64,000 bases of DNA from positions 76,760 through 140,759 of the forward strand of contig KQ965737.1 of assembly GCA_001574975.1 (NCBI GenBank), read 5' to 3'. Under the pieces are notes generated by a model that searched no databases, was not told the origin of the DNA, and saw only the letters and a list, made by a program, of their open reading frames with translations. This document shows, one piece after another, positions 34,528 through 45,516 of the stretch. Position numbers and translations under genes: made by a program. Numbering within the stretch: the first letter of the stretch is position 1; every line of letters begins with the position of its first letter. The DNA is from Gonapodya prolifera JEL478. Lineage: Eukaryota > Monoblepharomycota > Monoblepharidomycetes > Monoblepharidales > Gonapodyaceae.

Positions 34528-35812
34528 CTAAAATGGTGCCAACAGCGAAACAATAAGACCCACTACAACGAGTCTCAGTGTATGGAAAGCTGTGGGCTTG
34601 AGAGCCAAAGTGGAACCAGCTCCCTGTTTTCCAACAGAACTGGTGGGTGGATGCAGAAAGGTTGGCGCAAGAATGGATGACACCTGAAACTCTCAAGCAA
34701 CAACATACGTGGTGGTATTTGAGACTGGACATTGTGCCGAAGAACCTATGGAATACAGACATGCATTACATTTCTGTTTTCGCTCAGGACAAGTCATTTA
34801 GAATCTGAAAGTATCACTCACCGACAGGAATCTTGGCTCTTGATACTCCGAAAGTTGGAAGAAGTGTTGAATTACAGTAGTACACCTTGCTCTCGCCATT
34901 GCAGTTGACCGAAATCTCGTCCGCATACGGCGGAAGTCGGCCATCAAGTCTTCCTGTGACCCCGGAGCACGAGATATTGAGCGTTCTCAAGTTGCTTTGG
35001 TTGGATAAGTTTGGGAATTCTCCGGTGATGTTGGTCTTGCTGTGAAACGGTGTTAAACCTTCGTCAGTGATACTGCGCTAGCTGAGTGATAGAGTCGATA
35101 GACTCACTCAATCCTAAGATAGACTACAAAGCTCAATGCTGCAAGAGAGGGTGGAAAAGGAGCGGAAATTGGATTTGAGCTGACTGTGAAGTCCGATACT
35201 CCAATGTTTGGTGAGAAGTCTGGGTTGACAAATCCCGTGAGCTTGTTGTTGCTACATATGCGAGGTCGACGGATGATATGCGTGCTCTTTGATGCTTGCA
35301 GGAAAACACCACTGACCTTAAATCGAACCAGCGCAATTTTTTGTTCGCCGAGATGTCAGGCACCATGCCTTCGAGTGATAGGTTGCGAAGTTGAAGGTAC
35401 TGTAGTTCTGGAAGATCAAACCTTTCGGGCATTGTCCCGGGACTGAATGCAGTTTTAGATTACAATTCAGTGATCATCCAGCAGACAGCAATCCACACAA
35501 CTTTGAATCAACTCACGTGGTGGGTCCCGCAGTGAGATCGATATCGGTCACGCGTTTTTGCTCGCATGCAATGACATTGCTCGTGAACTTTGTCGAATCC
35601 GTTCCAACAGCAACGGCACGAGCTGAGCAACAACACCCATTCGTGCTTCGGAAGCCCATCTGGACGAGATACTTGTCGACATTTAGGCAATCTGTAGGAG
35701 GATTGCTTGCGCTTGGGCCCAATGTTCCGCAGTCTTGAGCCACACTGCCCCACACGGACAGGAGAAACAGTAGCACGGAGAGGGGCATAACTGATGGAAC
35801 TTTTCGATTCAT
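34528..35812 (-). CDS. GPI-anchored type LRR surface protein
   Basis: Starts with a signal peptide (MNRKVPSVMPLSVLLFLLS) and a Cys-rich N-cap with three consecutive cysteines (NGCCCSARA). Four or more plant-type LRRs follow over small exons: LPELQYLQLRNLSLEGMVPD, NNKLTGFVNPDFSPN and TNITGEFPNLSNQSNL. A further Cys pair (SCSGVTGRL, CNGESKVYYC) caps the repeats. After a Thr/Ser stretch the protein ends in a hydrophobic tail (LRLVVVGLIVSLLAPF) with no residues after it, typical of a GPI-attachment signal. All joins checked are in phase. The protein is therefore expected on the outer cell surface. It is related to the broken LRR gene at 4.1-4.9 kb. Confidence 0.65.
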
Positions 35813-36281
35813 TAGCGCCGAGTAAAATGAGAAGCGGGAGTAATGTGTAAAAACAACTCGGAAATGAATTCTGGATTGGTTGTCCCCTTTGGGAACCGGC
35901 AAAACCTCATGTTGTGCCTGTGGTGCAACCTGTGCCCACCTCTTTCTGATTGACGTTGGAACAGGTTGGACGGGTTATAGAGAATAAATGAATACTTTGG
36001 TGTGTTGACGGAGAGTTCACAAGTTGGACTGACGGAGGTCACAATTGGGATCCGGACAGCTGGTAGCTCTTGTGGGTACGCAAAGTGTCGCATTATTTGC
36101 GTCGCGATGCTTCTGTGATGAGAAAATATATCCTTGCCATTATTGGGTAAGACTGAGGGCGACGCTAACCTCGCACTTGCACGACGCCAAACAACAAATC
36201 TGAACAACCTTACCAAAATCAAATACAAAGCACTCCTTCCCTTTTGTCTTGAACCAAATAAAAAAGTCTCTCGTACGTTAA
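35813..36281. other. Intergenic, no gene recognised
   Basis: It separates the LRR gene start from the 3' end of the kinase-Sel1 gene. No coding or RNA feature could be supported. Confidence 0.4.
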
Positions 36282-38356
36282 TTACATCACAACGCAATCC
36301 TTGTCCTTCTTACGGGAGCTGCTGCCCTTGTTCGTAAGCTCTCTTATTTTGGAAGCCAATTCCGCCGCCCCAGGGTAGTCTTGCTCAGCAGCTTTATCCA
36401 TGTAAGTAATGGCTTTATCAAACTGTAAGTAATGAACAAGAAACATGGCCATATCCTTGTTGGCCCTCGCGTGGCCTTGCGTTGCGACTGTGTTCATCAA
36501 CTTGGCACCGGTTGACCATGTTTCATTCGTCAGCAGACTCTGATCTCGAGATTCCATTCGAGACTCAAACGGCTTCATGATATGATCTGCCAGGAAACAC
36601 CCCGCGATATGCTCCACAACATTGTTCGAGGTCCTCTGATATGCATGTTTCAAAAATGTGGCGTACACGCCACCATCCTTGTCCAGATTACTGACGCTCT
36701 GGAACATTCGACATCCAAGTCCCCCCATGAGGAGCTCTGCAGGAGTCATGTTATCCATGTCATCAAGTCGTTTAATCAGTCCATGCAGGACGTAACGGTT
36801 CCACTCTTCCTCTGACCTGAATGGTGCCGAGGTGTAGTTGAGCCCGCCGTGCTCCTGGAAGATGGCGTACGCAAGCAGCGCCTTGGCCTCAGGCGACCCG
36901 AGCTCGCACGATTGCTGCAGAAGAGGAATCGCAGAGTACCAGCGGCGGGCGGGGTATTCCGTGGGAATTTCTAAAAGGGCACGCTCGTACAGCCGTTTGG
37001 CTTCAGCAAGGTCCTCCCTGCGGCCCGCTGGTGCTGCACGGGGTGGAGTGGAGGACGAGTCTGCCATGGTCTGGTATGGGGGAGGCATGGTTTCTTGAAG
37101 GAGGGCAAAGTGGGGTCGGTGCCGCTGATTGGAACTGAAAGTGCCGATCAAGGTCTCACCGGGACTAACACCACGAGCTTCAACTGCTTGTGGCTCTGCG
37201 GCGCGTGCAACAACGGGTTGGGGCAATGCGGCACTCGCGGGTGGCCTTGTGAACACAGTTGTTTGATTCCCGTGTTCCTTTGTCCCACCACCGCACTCAC
37301 ACAATAGCCTTGAGTCTTTCCGCTATAGCACTGAATGTTGGCCTAGCCTCTGGTCTCTGATCCCAGCACTCACGCAACAGTGACTTGAGAGCTTCTGGCA
37401 TGTCGATGCTGGAGAGGTCGGGGCGGAACCCTTCGTTCACAATGCGGTGGTACAGGAAGGGACTATCGGGGATGGTGCCAAAAGGGACGTCCAAAGTCCA
37501 GATCTGGCGTGGGGTGGTGGGGTGAAATGGTGGGTGGTGAGGGAAAGAGAACGAACCAAACCCCACCTCCACGCACATCATGGCAAATGCGTACACGTCC
37601 CCCTTCTCATCGCACGTGCCGTCTCTGTGTCTCTCGGGCGGCATCCACTGGAACGTTCCAGGCACGTTCATATTTTTGGAGAGGGTGGACCGCGTCTTTG
37701 AGCGGACGCGGACGAATCCAAAGTCTGTCACAAGCGCGGCGCCGTCGTTGGAGACGAGCACGTTGACGGACTTGAGGTCGGAGTGGATCACTTTTTGCGA
37801 GTGCAGGTATTGCATGCCTTTGGAGATGTCGTAGATCTGGCGTGTGAGGTGGATAGGTTGACACTGTTGCGGAATTCTCCTCAGCCTCCTACGTACCAGA
37901 CTCAACCGAAGGTCATCCCCAGGTCCGTCCTCAAACGTGCTAAGGTAGTGCAGCACATTGCCCCGCTCCATGAAGGGCGAAATCATCCAGGGCAGGGGTG
38001 CCTCGACGCAGGCACCGAAGAAGGGCAGTACGTTGGGGTGACGAAGTGCCGACCAGGCCGTGACTTCGCGCTCGATGTCCTGTGGGCGTGAATGGACCGT
38101 CGGTCTCAACTAATAGACACCACGGGACACTTGTCCCCTTCCCTTCCGGTACGACGCCCATAGGAACAGATCTACGCACGCTCATAACGTCCCTCCCCGG
38201 CTTGATCAGCAACCTCTTGACGGCGACCTTGGTATGGCCAAGCCACATGCCCTCGAGTACTTGGCCAAAACCGCCTTGAGCTATTAGTCGTCCAATCTCC
38301 ACGTCTGATTCCTTAATTGCCCATTGGCGCGGCAGCGGTGCGGGGGCTGGTGGCAT
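36282..38356 (-). CDS. TKL-type protein kinase fused to Sel1-like repeats
   Basis: Cytosolic signalling kinase. The kinase domain has the glycine loop AQGGFGQV, VAVK (ATP lysine), HSDLKSVNVLV (catalytic loop with Ser for Arg), TDFGF and GTFQWMPPE. Four introns were placed, including a 57-bp one before IYDISKGMQYLHS; the joins checked are in phase. An intron after LKAI fuses the kinase to a Pro/Ala linker (PPASAALPQPVVARAAEP) and a C-terminal helical-repeat domain with Sel1-like units (AKALLAYAIFQEHGGLNY, MDKAAEQDYPGAAELASKI). It ends in a basic tail, KDKDCVVM. CVVM resembles a CaaX prenylation box, so membrane attachment is possible. Kinase-Sel1 fusions are expanded in chytrids and Glomeromycota. 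A second, decayed relative lies at the right edge. Confidence 0.75.
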
Positions 38357-39763
38357 TGCCAGTGCTCGTTTGTGGGGTGTGTTCGGGGAAACTTGAAGCG
38401 CCACACTTATGTATGGCAGTGTTAAGCATTGCTTTGACTCTCGCTCAGTTCAATTAATTTGAGACAAGATGACAGTGCGCGCAAATGCATTCGCGTACGT
38501 GTAATTGCCATCTGTGCCGCTGGGCGGTCATCCATATGGGTGTGGTGTGGGTTTCTCATGGAGTTCATATGCTCCTTCTTGGTGATGATTTGTCCGGCTT
38601 AACACTCCAGTGTCCACCAAGAGCTCGCGGTTGGATGAAGATTTCGACTATTGTGTTGAAACAAGAGAAAGGGGATACCAACGCTGTATGAAATTCCAGG
38701 AAGTGAATAAGCTTACTGCGAGCTTAGATCGCTAGAAATGCCCTGAAACTTCTTGAATCTCTGAGAGTCATCGTTGCGGTGTTGTTGGATTTAAACACCA
38801 CAGCACCACGCAACATCTCATATTTCAATACACGGGAAAGTCCTCGAAGCAGACATCGCCGCGCGACCAATGAATGGTGACTGGTTTTCACACTGTCGCC
38901 GATGGCATTGTCCCTGTCTCCGTTGGGACGCAATGCGCCGTCGAAACGCTCTGCGGCGCGCTGACCGTGTCTCACCGACAATCCTGCCTTTCCAGACGGA
39001 AATATGACGGATTACATCTCCGATGCGTCATATTCTTGGCGCCTCTGGCTTCTCTAGCCGGGTTTTCCTCGGTTTGTGGTTTCGGGCCAATGTAGGAACA
39101 CACGGCAACTTCACGGAGGAAGCCCTGCCTGGGCATCAGAGGCCTACTTCTCAGAACTGCGACTGTGGATTATCCTTGTCGACCGTCTCCTCTTGGGCTC
39201 GGGAACTCTGCTTCGTGATACTCCAACACATCGGAAACGAACCCCGCACTTCTAGTACACCTTATTGAGCGGTAAGTGTTGCTTCCATTGGTAGCCGCAC
39301 CAGAATCGAGAAGGACATAAGCAGGTCCGCGGAAAGGTTCGGGCCGCAACTGAACACCATCGAAGGCCGCTGATGGGCCGGTCTGGGCTTTTAGGATTTG
39401 CGATGGCACTCGATCTTGATTGCGGCCGGCTGTGATTCACGATTGACTCCTCCATCCTCGCTCATGTGTGCCGCGAGTTACATGCTGTGGGAAACCCTTA
39501 TGCACACGGCCACTTCCACGTACTTCGCCCTGGAACTACGTGGGCTACGAGGAGACCCCCGAGCACCCCTTCATCTCGACTCGAACACTTCAAGCACTCG
39601 ATAATCGTTCATAACTCTTGTGTGCTCCCAATAAAGACCAAAATCTGCAAAACACCCGGCTAAACTTTCCACAGCCGGACCACAGAACAGCTCCCTCGAC
39701 AAGACATCGCTGGTGCAATCGCAGGCTCCTTCTCCCTGCGTCTTTTTGCGTCCCTCTTTCCCG
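38357..39763. other. 1.4-kb divergent intergenic region
   Basis: It separates the kinase-Sel1 gene (-) from the ENT transporter (+) and should hold both promoters. Frames here are short and show no family features. Confidence 0.4.
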
Positions 39764-41611
39764 ATGTCCGATCGGGCATTCGCAATCCCAGAGACGGCAC
39801 ACGATGCGTCTGCATTCCACGCCCACGACAACGAGAGCTCGCTGCTCCGCCGCCGGAACTCCTCCCACTCGCAGTTTCAGTGGGGTGTCTACGCCACGTT
39901 TCTGTTTCTGGGTCTCTCGATGCTGCTGCCATGGAACGTATGGTTCGTACATTCCCATTCCCCATTCGTTGTTCCTCCCTCTCCCCTTTCCCCCGCTGAC
40001 CCCTTTGCACGGTAGGATCACCGCAACATCTTTTTTCGAGCACCGCCTCGCGGGCACTTTCCTCGCAAACACCTTCGAGTCCTGGTTCGGCGTTGTTTCA
40101 ATGCTGATCAACTTGGCGGGTGTGTTTGTCTCCTTCACCTTGCCGAAAAAGGTGCGTTCGTGATACCGTGGTGGCGGTGGATATGTTGCGGGTGGTGGAA
40201 GTGTTGCACATCACACGTCACATTCTACCATCTCACCACGCTCAATCCCGCAGTTCACCCCACCCCACCAAACAACCCTCTCCCTTCTCACCCTCCTCCT
40301 CCTCTTCCTCCTTTTCTCCCTTTTCTCCCTCACGTCGCTCTCGGGCCCGCCATTCGCCGCATTCACGCTCCTCTGCGTGCTCCTCTCGTCCGCCGCAACC
40401 GCGCTCCTCCAATCGGCAGTCTTTGCCACCGCAGCGACGTATCAGCCCGTCATGGCCCAGGGAATAATGAACGGACAGGGCGTCGCGGGCGCCGTGCCGG
40501 CTATTGTGCAGGTACTGATTGCCCTGGGTGCGCAGGCGGGGAAGGGACAGGGTGCGCGGGCGGGAGCGGGAGAGGGCGAACGACCTGGTGCGGTGGTTGG
40601 GGATAACGCACTCAACCCCGTGTCTGGATTGGACCCCATTTTCTGGTACTTCCTCTTGGCAGCCACGCTCACGCTGGCCTCCATGGTGCTCCACGCCACC
40701 TACCTGCACCCATCGTCCTTCACCTTTGCCCGCTTCGTCTCCTCCTTACGCACCCTCTTCACCACCGAAGGCGGCGCGTACCAAGCACTTCCCACCACAC
40801 CTGCCACCTCGCAACCATCACTCCATTCCACCTCCCCTACCGCTACCACCTCCAGGCCGCCCCTCCGCCGGGCCATCCGCGCCGTGATGGCCCCGCTCGC
40901 ATCCGCATTCCTCATCTTTCTCGTCACCCTATCCGTCTTCCCGGCAATCACGGCGTACGTGCGTAGCACCGCGGGTCCCGGGACGTGGAAGAGCGTGTTT
41001 GTCCCTGTGGGGTTCTTGGTGTTTTGTTTGGGCGATTGGTGAGTCCTTGCGACGCGTCTTTATCTTTCCCGTGGCACTGCCTAAACTGATTCACCCCACC
41101 CCACCGCCACCCACATAGGCTGGGCCGCTTCCTCCCCCTCTTCCCCGCCTTCCACCCACCCCTTCCCTCCCGCCTCCTCCTCTTCTCTCTCTTGCGCGTC
41201 CTCCTCGTCCCGCTCTTCGTCCTCTGCAACGTCCACCTGCTCGACACGCTCGGGCACCCCCTCCCGCGGGCCTTCCCCGTAGTCATCCCCTCCGACGCCG
41301 TGTTCATGCTCGCCGTCGCGGTCCTGGGCGTGTCGAACGGGTGGGGCGGGAGCGTCGCGGTCATGGCGGGCGCGGAGGGTGGGGCGGCGGAAGAGGAGGA
41401 TGAGCAGGAAGAGGAGCAGACGAAAGCGGATGCCGAGTTACGGGGGCGGGTTATGGTCGTCGGGTTGACTGGCGGTGAGTCCCTTTGTGTTCGTAGCGTG
41501 CGTGCGTTCCTTTGTGTGATGAAGTCCTGTTTATGTGCGGTAGGGCTGCTTGGCGGAACCGTGGCGTCGTTTGGTGTCCGAGCGGTGGTGTGTGGGTGCA
41601 ACCCGTTCTAG
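39764..41611 (+). CDS. Equilibrative nucleoside transporter (ENT/SLC29 family)
   Basis: Membrane carrier for nucleosides or nucleobases. Five exons (39764-39942, 40016-40151, 40254-41038, 41119-41474, 41544-41611) give 507 residues; the sum and all phases check. The first helix carries the ENT signature LLPWNVWITA, followed by SFFEHRL. Further helices include WFGVVSMLINLAGVFVSF, FTLLCVLLSSAATALLQSA and FLIFLVTLSVFPAITAYV. FCLGDWLGRFLPLFP is the family DxxGR region, here split by an intron. A Gly/Ala/Glu-rich insert sits between helices 6 and 7. A second acidic stretch (EEEDEQEEEQ) precedes the last helices, and the end GLLGGTVASFGVRA fits helix 11. The start is the first ATG with a short hydrophilic N-terminus. 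Confidence 0.8.
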
Positions 41612-41886
41612 ATGGAGAGTGACGGGCGCGCGTGGGGACTGCGTGACGATGTGAACTCTGTCATGGTATTTACATACATTGTAGATGGTATGGTAGTGGG
41701 TTTCTACCATAATGGCACAAGAGGACTTTGAATCCAGGCACTCGTCGATGCTCTTTCTTCATTCAAGATAGGTCCTCAGCTATGATCTACCTCTACAAGT
41801 GGGGTACCTTATCAGGATAAATATTACTCGCCAAAATATGCACTTCATCCAACGATAAAAGGCCCCATTTTGTGCGAATAAGGCGA

Positions 41887-44800
41887 TCACGTGCATTTTC
41901 CGAACCCTGGTTGGCATCCGGTACCACAGCTGCGAAAGTTAAGAGAGGCATTAGACACGTTGAAGATATTCGCTTCGCGAGGCAGGAACTTACTAGTCTG
42001 TCGTTGTGCCGCACCATCCTGCAAGCGAGCAAGACACGTTGAGAACCACTGAACGATTATGCAAAAAACCCGTTCATGTTGTTAAGCACTCACCGTACTG
42101 AGAGCAACACTGCGAATTAGGGCAGTACTTGTTCACACCCGAACCGCACGACGAGTCCGTCGAGATCGGAATTCCCGATGGCGGTGACGGTGGCGGAGGC
42201 GGGGGAGCACCAGGTGGAGGCGGCGATACCACAGAGCCTCCACTTCCGAGCGTCACGGGGACTTCCTTATTCCACAACTGGCCGTCCCAACCTGCGCCGG
42301 GTGGGGTCATCCAGACGAACCTGGCGATTGACGAAAACAAACACACGCATGGACAACGCAAGTCAGCAAGTGTGTACAATGCCGCGAGACGGGATAGTGA
42401 GAGACGTACCAGTTGTAAGGCGGCCCACTGAGCGCATTCCACGTCAGGACGAACGTGTACGTGGTGTAGCTTCCCGTCGTGGACGCCGCAATGGCGTTGT
42501 ACGCGTAGTTGGACACGATGGGTTTGGACCCGCTGCTCTGATGCAACTCCACGAGCATATCCTTGGCCGTGGCCGTCCACACCCGCACCGTCACTTGGTA
42601 CGTCCCCGCCGCGGGACTGACCACCGTGGGGAGCGTGCTGGTGTCGACGCAGAAGGCCGTGTTGCCGCACGGCGACCCGGCGGGGATTGTGGTCGTTGTG
42701 ATCTTTTTGGTGGTAAGCTTGGACGTTGTTTTGGTGAGCGTGGTGGTTTTTGTGGTGACCCGTGTGGTGGTGCGCGTGGTCGTGCCCTTGGTCGTGAGTG
42801 ACGTCGTCTTGGTGTTTGTGGTTGGTGGAGGTGGCGGCGGCGGGAATGTGGTTGTTGTTTTGGCCGTGGTCTGTGTGGATGTGGTAGGCGGCGGCGGCGG
42901 CGGAACGGCCGTGGTCTGTGTCGTCGTGGACGACGTCGGTGGCGGCGGCGACGGAACAGCAGTGGTCTGTGTTGCGGTCGTTGTATCTGCCGCTGACGGA
43001 GGCGGGGGTGGCGGCGGAACACCGGTAGTTGTAGCTGGCGCGGGCGGAGGTGGAACAGCGGTGGTCGTAGTGGGAGGCTCCAGAGTGGCAGTGGTTGTCT
43101 CAGTCGAAGACTCGGCAGTAGTCGGTGGCGGTGGCGGAACCGCGGTCGTGGTCGGGGTACCCGTTGTGGTCTCCGTCGTCTGGGTCTGAGTGGTCGTTCC
43201 TGTTGTTTGAGTCTGAGTGGTCGTTCCTGTCGTTTGAGTCTGAGTTGTCGTCCCCGTCGTCTGGGTCTGAGTCGTCGTCCCCGTCGTTTGAGTCTGAGTC
43301 GTCGTCCCCGTCGTCTGGGTCTGAGTCGTCGTCCCCGTCGTCTTGGTACTCGTCCTGGTACTCGTCGATGATGTTGGCGGCGGCGGCGGCGTGGCCGTGC
43401 TCGTGGAGGTGCTCCGCGTGTAAGAAGTCGTGCGCGTCGAAGTGGCCGTGCTCGTCTTGGTGGTGGTCCCGGGCGCGACGGTCGTCGTGACGGCGGCTTT
43501 GGTGGTCGTCACCACAACTCCCCTGCAAATCAAAAAACAAAACAAAAAGCACACCATTCGTCACTGCCACTCCAAAACATTCCCCCCACAAAACACCACC
43601 ACACCCACGTCGCAGTCGCCTTTGGCGGGAAATCCGTATAGGTCTTACACAACGTCCTGCTCCCATCCAGCGCGGTCTTCTTGAGCTGCGAGTCGATCCC
43701 CTTGGGCCCGTTGGCGGTGCACACGGCCGGGTAGTACTTTTTTTCGTACTCGACGTCAAAGACGGCCTTGCCGGCGTTGATGAAGGGTGCGAAAAGGTCG
43801 CAGAAGCCGTATTGGTGGCATTGCTGGAGTTGGGGGGGGNGGTTGTTCGGAAGAGGTCAGTGTGTGAAGACCCAGGATGAGGTGAAGGAGAGGAGAGGAG
43901 GGGGACGCACCTCGGTGAGCGAGAAGTCGAACCAGGCGACGAGCTGCGCGGCGAGCGGGGATGTGTTCTTGAGCACGGCGAGGGCTCCCAGACTGTGCGC
44001 CGTGTCGGCGAGGCTGGTGGGAGGTTATAATTAGATGATGTGGCGCACGAGAAAAAAAGGGAACATTGAAGAGCGAAAAGCAATGATACGAGATGTATAC
44101 TGTTCGACACTCACAATTTGTCATACGTCAGCTGATCGTCCGCCGTGAGACTGAACCCGGTGGGGTTGTCGCCCGTCTCGTAGTCGAAGCCATCTACGTC
44201 GTCGAACTCGAAGCCCTACGAGCACGAGCGAGGGGAGGAGGGAGGGGGGGCCGAGCGAGGGAGCAGGAGGCAAAAACGAAAGGACGATGGGAATATGAAG
44301 TTCACGCACGCTGTTTGTTTGTGTGCAGGGAAACAAGGAAACTCTTGCAAGGACTACTCACCTGACATCCCTTGCCAACCCCCTTCTGCATCCGAGCCGT
44401 CATGATGGGGCCCAGCACGGCGATGTTCTTGACGTTGAGCCAGAGCTGCGTGTGCGTGTGCGTGCGAAAGAAAATTGGAAAACGGAAAGTGGGTGTTCAG
44501 TGAATTGAATCAAGGGACCGCACCAACCGCCATGCCAATACACGCTCCACGTGGGATCATTCGGTCAGCGCGTAGCGGCGCTTAGGCCTCGATACGCGCT
44601 CCGCGAGAGTATACCGCTCCGCGGGTCATTCGCCGCCGGTAGGAATACGCGCTCCGCGCAGGATATCTCGCCTCCGGCGGACGGCTTCGGTCAGCACTAC
44701 CGCACTTAGGCCTCGGAGTGCTCGCTGCGCTGGGACAGCTCGGACTTGCGTGCTCCGCACACCAGACCTCGCAAATGGACTCGACAACCTCACCTCATCC

Positions 44801-45516
44801 TGATACGGCGCCTCATACGGCTTCCCCTTGACAGCCGCCGGGAAGGAAGCGGCGTCGGGCCTGAAATTCTCCCATGTACCCGCGGAGAAGTAGCATACTA
44901 CGATGTGGCCTGCGGCGCGGAGGGAGGAGATTGTGGCTGCGTCTGGTGGGTGGGTGGTGGTGGGGCGGGTTTTTTTTGGGGGGGGGGGAATGGGAGATGG
45001 GGTGGTGGAATGTGGATGAAGATGGGGAGGTCGCGAGGTGGGGACAGTACAAGGTGAGAAAAAGAGTAGCAGAGCAAGAAAGAAAGACGGAAAGGAGGTT
45101 TGCAGGGGGGGACTTGAACGCACCCGTGAAGTCGAGGTCGACGTCGTAGATGAGGGATTGGTACGATTCTGGAGCAAATCATAAAAAGGAGTTATGACGA
45201 CGGTCTCTAATGTTTTCTGCGTGTGCTACATACGGTCGATAGTGCCCCCGTCGATTTGCCACTTTTAGCATGGATATCGGAAGTGCCGGAGTGATGGCGG
45301 AACGTGGGTTCGGATGGGACGGCCACGGACGATGGCATGCAACAACAACAAATGCATCAGCGTTCAAACTGCAGCACACGTCCATCGCGCGCGCACCTGG
45401 AAGGACGTGTTTGGCGGCACTTTTGGCAGCGGAGTCGGCGGAACCACTTGGGCGTGTGCTGCGGGCGCGGACAGCGCAGCGAGTGCGGCGGCGGCTGCGA
45501 TCCAGACGCGGCGCAT
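41887..45516 (-). CDS. GH114 polygalactosaminidase-like enzyme with chitin-binding domain
   Basis: Secreted enzyme, probably cleaving alpha-1,4-galactosamine polymers. Order: signal peptide (MRRVWIAAAAALAALSAPA), GH114 TIM barrel (IYDVDLDFT, AAGHIVVCYFSAGTWENFRP, EFDDVDGFDYE, AVLKNTSPLAAQL, GKAVFDVEYE), a long Thr-rich linker with TTGTTTQTQ repeats and PPPPTT runs, and a beta-type domain (GTYQVTVRVWTATAKDMLVE to GAGWDGQLWN). A Pro-rich linker and a complete CBM18-type chitin-binding module come last, pieced from three exons (CGSGVNKYCPNSQCCSQYG, WCGTTTDYC, GTGCQPGFGKC). About a dozen introns were placed and those checked are in phase. Intron 44793-44446 (348 bp) holds a dispersed repeat. One ambiguous base lies in an intron at 43840. 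The fusion suggests action on chitin-rich or galactosaminogalactan-rich walls. Confidence 0.75.
43165..43345 (-). repeat. 27-bp coding minisatellite (Thr-rich linker)
   Basis: About six tandem copies of a 27-bp unit encode TTGTTTQTQ repeats in the GH114 linker. Copies differ mostly at third positions. Length change here would alter linker length without shifting the frame. Confidence 0.85.
44556..44780 (-). repeat. Introner-like repeat, copy C (in intron)
   Basis: It lies inside the 44793-44446 intron of the GH114 gene, in the sense of the gene, starting within about 25 bp of the GTGAG donor. It shares GAGGTCTGG, CCGAGCTGTCC, AGCGCAGCGAG, GAGGCCTAAG and GTCCGCCGGAGGCGA in the same order with copy E at 58.2-58.5 kb, which makes descent from one source clear. 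Confidence 0.85.

Noticed and set aside
42563-43189. Plus-strand Val/Gly-rich frame across the GH114 linker
   Set aside because: It is the antisense of Thr/Pro repeats; Val and Gly runs are the expected mirror.
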